The notes under the pieces are model-generated. The model ran no database searches, was not told where the DNA came from, and was given only the letters and a program-made list of their open reading frames with translations. From positions 1 through 8,369 of the forward strand of contig DSAR01000042.1 of the NCBI GenBank assembly GCA_011046405.1: a DNA stretch of 8,369 bases. The letters run 5' to 3'. Of this stretch, positions 5,068-8,369 are shown in pieces (position 1 is the stretch's first letter; every line of letters starts with the position of its first letter). The translations under genes were made by a program, and so were the position numbers. The stretch comes from Chloroflexota bacterium. Lineage in GTDB: Bacteria; Chloroflexota; Anaerolineae; B4-G1.

Positions 5068-5838
5068 ATGAAGTACGAGCCCCACCCCTCACTGGGCGCC
5101 ACGCTGGATACGGTCATCGCGTTACTTTCCCGGGGCGAGATGGAGATCCTGGGACAGATCCGGGCCAGCTCCAACGCCATTTTTCTGGTGGGTGTGGCAG
5201 AAGCAGAAAACGGGGCCGAACTCCAGGCCGGTGCCCAGGCTTTGGCCATCTACAAACCCCGCCGGGGCGAGCGCCCGCTCTGGGATTTCCCTCCCGGCAC
5301 GCTCTGCCAGCGAGAGGTCGCTGCCTACGTCCTCAGTCGCGAGCTAGGTTGGCCCCTGGTCCCCCCGACCGTCCTGCGCGACGGGCCCTACGGCCCGGGC
5401 GCGGTACAACTCTACATCGACGCAGACCCGGCAGCCAACTATTTCACGCTGCGGGAGGAGCGATCCGGCGATCTCTTGCCGGTGGCCTTGTTCGATCTCC
5501 TGACCAACAATGCCGATCGCAAGGGCGGGCACCTGTTGTTGGACGCCCAGGCACGCATCTGGGCGATCGACAACGCCCTGACATTTCACACCGATCCCAA
5601 GTTGCGGACGGTGATCTGGGATTTCGCCGGCGCGCCCATCCCCCAGCCCTACCTGGACGATCTTCGTCATCTCCACGAACGTCTGGTCAGCGATAGCGAT
5701 CTCCACCGGTGCTTGTCGGAACTTCTCAGCGGGCGCGAGATGTCCACCCTCGTGGCTCGCCTGGTCGCGCTGCTCGAATCCGCCTTTTTTCCTCAACCGG
5801 ATCCCAACCGGCGCAATGTGCCGTGGCCAATGGTATGA
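5068..5838 (+). CDS. SCO1664-family PI3/4-kinase-like protein (TIGR03843)
   Basis: This 256-residue protein belongs to a distinct bacterial branch of the phosphatidylinositol 3/4-kinase fold. Visible blocks are A34-S35-S36-N37 near a nucleotide-loop position, I61-Y62-K63-P64 (probable ATP-binding lysine) followed by GERPLWDFP, E83 in QRE, the catalytic-loop-like N147-N148-A-D150-R151-K152-G-G-H155, and W165-A-I-D168-N169 in place of the metal-binding DFG. The DRK..H loop resembles the DR(H)..N loop of PI4-kinases, with histidine at the asparagine position. The substrate is unknown and need not be a lipid. The ATG at 5068 is the only reasonable start, because the frame closes at the upstream stop codon and has no other start between. 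Its Shine-Dalgarno sequence is weak (GGTGAAG, 5056-5062). It is the last gene of the unit, 27 nt after DUF3090, and converges on ftsK. Confidence 0.9.
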   Translation: MKYEPHPSLGATLDTVIALLSRGEMEILGQIRASSNAIFLVGVAEAENGAELQAGAQALAIYKPRRGERPLWDFPPGTLCQREVAAYVLSRELGWPLVPPTVLRDGPYGPGAVQLYIDADPAANYFTLREERSGDLLPVALFDLLTNNADRKGGHLLLDAQARIWAIDNALTFHTDPKLRTVIWDFAGAPIPQPYLDDLRHLHERLVSDSDLHRCLSELLSGREMSTLVARLVALLESAFFPQPDPNRRNVPWPMV

Positions 5839-5848
5839 CGGACAGCAC

Positions 5849-5869
5849 GCGCCGCTGGCGTGACGGCGC
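5849..5869. terminator. Weak GC hairpin between the convergent operon and ftsK
   Basis: GCGCCG (5849-5854) pairs with CGGCGC (5864-5869) across a 9-nt loop in the 41-nt gap between two convergent genes. No T-run follows on either strand, so it is not a canonical intrinsic terminator. The placement is what makes a termination role possible. Confidence 0.27.
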
Positions 5870-5879
5870 CCCCCACCCC

Positions 5880-8369
5880 CTACCCCGCCCCGGGATTGCG
5901 AGAAAGAAGCGCCTGGATCGAGCGGGCGATCTTGGGGCGAATGTCTCTGGTCTGCCCCCCGGGCGGCTGGGGTCCCACGACGTCGTTCTCTTCCAGGACG
6001 TCCATGATGCGCGCGCCGCGCGTGTAGCCGATGTGAAACGTGCGCTGGAAGAGCGAGATAGACGCCTCTTCCTTCCGCAGGATCAGGTCGATCACGTCGG
6101 GCATCAATTCATCCTCGTACTCGAAGTTCTGCACGTCCTGCGATTGGGGATCGAGCAGCCGGCGCGCAGCCTCGGGGAAGACCTCGCGCGCCTTGCCGCC
6201 GGGCGGCTGCGGGCCGACGACGCCGTTCTCCTCCAGGATGTCCATGATCCGCGCGCTGCGGGTGTAACCAATCCGCAGCTTACGCTGGAAGAGCGAGATG
6301 GACGCTCGCTGCTCTTTCAACACCAGGTCGATGACGTCGGGCAACAGTGCGTCCTCGTATTCAATTTCCTGTTCTTTGTCCTGCAGATCAGCCCATAGCG
6401 GTCGCTGAACCGGCCGCGCGCTGGATATGCCCTCCGGTTTTCCCTGCTCTTTCCAAAAGTGAACCAGCCGGCGCAGTTCCTCGTTGGAGACGAAGGCGCC
6501 CTGCAAGCGCATCGGGGTGGGGGCGTCGGGGGGGAGGAACAGCATGTCCCCCTGTCCCAGCAACTGCTCGGCGCCGGGCAGATCGAGGATCACCCGCGAG
6601 TCGATGGATGAGGCGACGTTGAAGGCGATGCGCGCGGGGAAATTCGCCTTGATCAACCCGGTCACCACGTCCACGCTGGGACGCTGGGTGGCGACCACCA
6701 AGTGAATGCCGGTGGCCCGCGCCATCTGGGCGATGCGGCACAGGGAACGCTCCGTCTCCTGGGGCGCCATCATCATCAGGTCGGCCAATTCGTCGATGAC
6801 GACCACGATGTAGGGCAAACGCTTTTCCCCCATCTTGGGCGCGACACGCTCGTTGTAGTCACGGATGTGGGTCGCGCGGGCTTCTGAGAACTTGCGATAG
6901 CGGCCGTCCATCTCGCGCAACACCCACTTGAGCGCGCTCGTCACCCGTTCCATATCGACCACGACCTTCGAGAGCAGGTGAGGGATACCGCTGTAACCGG
7001 TCAACTCTACCCGCTTGGGATCGACCATCAGGAACTTGAGCTCGTTGGGCGTCTTTTGCAAGAGCAGCGCGGCGATAATGGAATTGATGCAGACCGACTT
7101 GCCGGAACCGGTCGTGCCGGCGATCAGCAAGTGCGGCATGGCGGTCAGATCGGTGACAAAGGGATGGCCGGAGACGTCCTGCCCCAGCCCCAGCCGCAAG
7201 GGGGACTTGACGGCGGCGAACTTTTTTGATTCCATCACGTCCCGCAGAGCGACCAGCGAGATCTCTGGATTGGGGATTTCGACCCCGATCAGCTGTTTTC
7301 CTGGAATGGGAGCTTCGATGCGCAGCGTCTTGGCCTCCAGGGCCAGCGCCAGATCGTCGGCCAGTGACTTGATGCGACTGACCTTGACCTTGGTCTCTTT
7401 CCCGCTGGGGAACGTGAGCACCAGAGGCTCGATGGCAAATTGGGTCACCACCGGTCCGTGATTGATCTCCCGCACCCGGGCCGGGGCGCCCAGGCTTTCC
7501 AGCGTGATCTCCAGCAACCGCGCCTGTTCGCGCAGTATCTCGGCGCTGACGTCCTGTCCGTTGCCGGGGTTGAGAATCTCCTCGTAGGCCGGGACCTGCC
7601 ACACCTGGTCGTCGCCGATGAGCAGGGTCTGCTTCTGCTCGGCGCGCGTTGCTTGGGCGGAAGGGGCGCCAGATGCGTTGGAAGCTGGCGTGTGGACGGG
7701 AATCTGCTCGGCCGATGCGCTCTCGGCGCGCCGGGGCATTCGGGTCTGGTCCACCGGGGGTGCAAGACCGGTCACCTTGGGCAAGGGCCTGGTGGGCGCG
7801 GCGCGCAGCTGGCTCCACAGATGTCGAACAATCGTTTCGACGTCTCGAACCGTGACGCCGAAAAGGCAGGCTATGACGATGAAGCACCACGTGATCAAGA
7901 CGACGATGAGCCCGCCAACGCCCAGGCCCTGCAACAGCCAGCGGCCCAGGAGCAATCCCAGATGCCCGCCGCCGTGACCGGCCTGGGCAGCCGCCTCGAA
8001 GGCGGTCCTCAGATCGCCCTCGAACATCACGAGGGCGGCGATCAGGTGAGCGGTGACGAGGAAGTTCAGGTATCCCAGCGCCAGCCCCACGACCTGGAGC
8101 GGCGTGACGTGAGGCAATTTGTCGCCAAAATCGCGCAACACGAGCCACAGGCCCACGCCGCCGAGGAACAGAGGCGTGAGATAGGCGCCCCAACCAAAAC
8201 CCTGCCGCAACAGCCTCAACCATTCCCCGGTAATCACGCCCTGGTTGGCCGAGAGAAAACTGAGCAACGTGAAGAGCGCGATCCCCAGCAAAACGAAACC
8301 GAGGATGTCGAGCCATTGGTCCAGCGTGAGGTTAATGCTCGGCAGAGACCAATTCTTCTTCTTTTTACG
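5880..8369 (-). CDS. ftsK: DNA translocase FtsK/SpoIIIE, 5' end outside window, doubled gamma domain
   Basis: The minus-strand frame is open to the window edge, giving 829 visible residues without a start codon. The TTG at 8289-8291 lies inside the first membrane helix and is not the start. Numbering from the first visible residue, four membrane helices lie at about 22-39, 60-78, 91-116 and 149-172, with a lysine-rich stretch just before the first. A short Pro/Ala-rich linker (about 177-270) follows. The alpha domain spans about 271-371 and the RecA-like beta motor about 386-646. Walker A is AGTTGSGKS (417-425) and Walker B ends at D526-E527. Two gamma winged-helix domains follow (670-725 and 750-805). 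FtsK is a hexameric, membrane-anchored ATPase that pumps DNA at the division septum and helps resolve chromosome dimers. The gene converges on the operon to its left. The identity is secure; the number of gamma domains is unusual. Confidence 0.96.
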   Translation of the reverse strand, partial: RKKKKNWSLPSINLTLDQWLDILGFVLLGIALFTLLSFLSANQGVITGEWLRLLRQGFGWGAYLTPLFLGGVGLWLVLRDFGDKLPHVTPLQVVGLALGYLNFLVTAHLIAALVMFEGDLRTAFEAAAQAGHGGGHLGLLLGRWLLQGLGVGGLIVVLITWCFIVIACLFGVTVRDVETIVRHLWSQLRAAPTRPLPKVTGLAPPVDQTRMPRRAESASAEQIPVHTPASNASGAPSAQATRAEQKQTLLIGDDQVWQVPAYEEILNPGNGQDVSAEILREQARLLEITLESLGAPARVREINHGPVVTQFAIEPLVLTFPSGKETKVKVSRIKSLADDLALALEAKTLRIEAPIPGKQLIGVEIPNPEISLVALRDVMESKKFAAVKSPLRLGLGQDVSGHPFVTDLTAMPHLLIAGTTGSGKSVCINSIIAALLLQKTPNELKFLMVDPKRVELTGYSGIPHLLSKVVVDMERVTSALKWVLREMDGRYRKFSEARATHIRDYNERVAPKMGEKRLPYIVVVIDELADLMMMAPQETERSLCRIAQMARATGIHLVVATQRPSVDVVTGLIKANFPARIAFNVASSIDSRVILDLPGAEQLLGQGDMLFLPPDAPTPMRLQGAFVSNEELRRLVHFWKEQGKPEGISSARPVQRPLWADLQDKEQEIEYEDALLPDVIDLVLKEQRASISLFQRKLRIGYTRSARIMDILEENGVVGPQPPGGKAREVFPEAARRLLDPQSQDVQNFEYEDELMPDVIDLILRKEEASISLFQRTFHIGYTRGARIMDVLEENDVVGPQPPGGQTRDIRPKIARSIQALLSRNPGAG
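5955..6122 (-). repeat. FtsK gamma domain, second (C-terminal) copy
   Basis: This encodes 56 residues running from EYEDELMPDV to VVGPQPPGG. They match the first copy at 43 of 56 positions, offset by exactly 80 residues (240 bp). The winged-helix core ISLFQR..HIGYTRGARIMD is intact and has no frameshift. Confidence 0.93.
6195..6362 (-). repeat. FtsK gamma domain, first copy
   Basis: This encodes 56 residues running from EYEDALLPDV to VVGPQPPGG. It differs from the second copy mainly at the helix-2 boundary (KLR against TFH), at S against G after GYTR, and in the charged stretch KEQR against RKEE. A 24-residue linker separates the copies. Confidence 0.93.

Noticed and set aside
5709..6398. Plus-strand reading frame across the 3' ends of SCO1664 and ftsK
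   Set aside because: It overlaps two confirmed genes, and its internal repeat is simply the duplicated gamma-domain DNA read from the wrong strand.
6859..8316. 485-residue minus-strand reading frame overlapping ftsK in another frame
   Set aside because: Arg/Gly/Pro-rich composition typical of an off-frame shadow, while the ftsK frame carries all family motifs.

Overview
The window is chromosomal DNA from a moderately GC-rich bacterium. I think it is most likely a member of the Chloroflexota (Anaerolineae-like). This rests on the mix of protein families: an AAA_32-type Lon protease, the otherwise actinobacterial phosphomutase/DUF3090/SCO1664 trio, and an FtsK of Gram-positive/Chloroflexi style. 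It also rests on the short GC-rich octamer and heptamer tandem repeats between genes. The phylum is inference; no rRNA or other marker is present.

Layout. (1) Positions 184-1103 hold a tight two-gene plus-strand unit: a YfcE-type metallophosphoesterase, then a hot-dog acyl-CoA thioesterase 2 nt downstream. (2) Positions 1104-1430 are a 327-nt gap with no gene but much structure. It contains an 8-bp tandem array (about 18 units) that runs to the Shine-Dalgarno sequence of the next gene. The array is interrupted by a 136-bp non-coding insertion that has 15-bp terminal inverted repeats, an exact 8-bp target duplication and internal palindromes. I read this as a MITE-like element. (3) Positions 1431-5838 hold four plus-strand genes that look like one operon: an 816-residue Lon-type protease, a histidine-phosphatase/phosphomutase, a DUF3090 protein with a C-terminal zinc knuckle, and a PI3/4-kinase-like SCO1664 protein. 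Their spacings are 11 nt, a 4-nt overlap and 27 nt. (4) Positions 5880-8369 hold ftsK on the minus strand, convergent with the operon. Its 5' end lies beyond the window. Its C-terminus carries two tandem copies of the DNA-reading gamma winged-helix domain.

How the genes fit together. The phosphomutase, DUF3090 and SCO1664 genes form a trio known mainly from Actinobacteria, where the order is the same and the biochemical role is unresolved. The predicted activities are phosphate transfer by a lipid-kinase-like enzyme and phosphate removal or movement by a histidine phosphatase, plus a zinc-binding third partner. Here the trio is placed directly behind a quality-control protease. FtsK works in chromosome segregation and is probably independent of this operon. 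The most notable observations are the trio outside its usual phylum and next to lon, the doubled gamma domain of FtsK, and the MITE-like insertion inside the tandem array of the lon leader.
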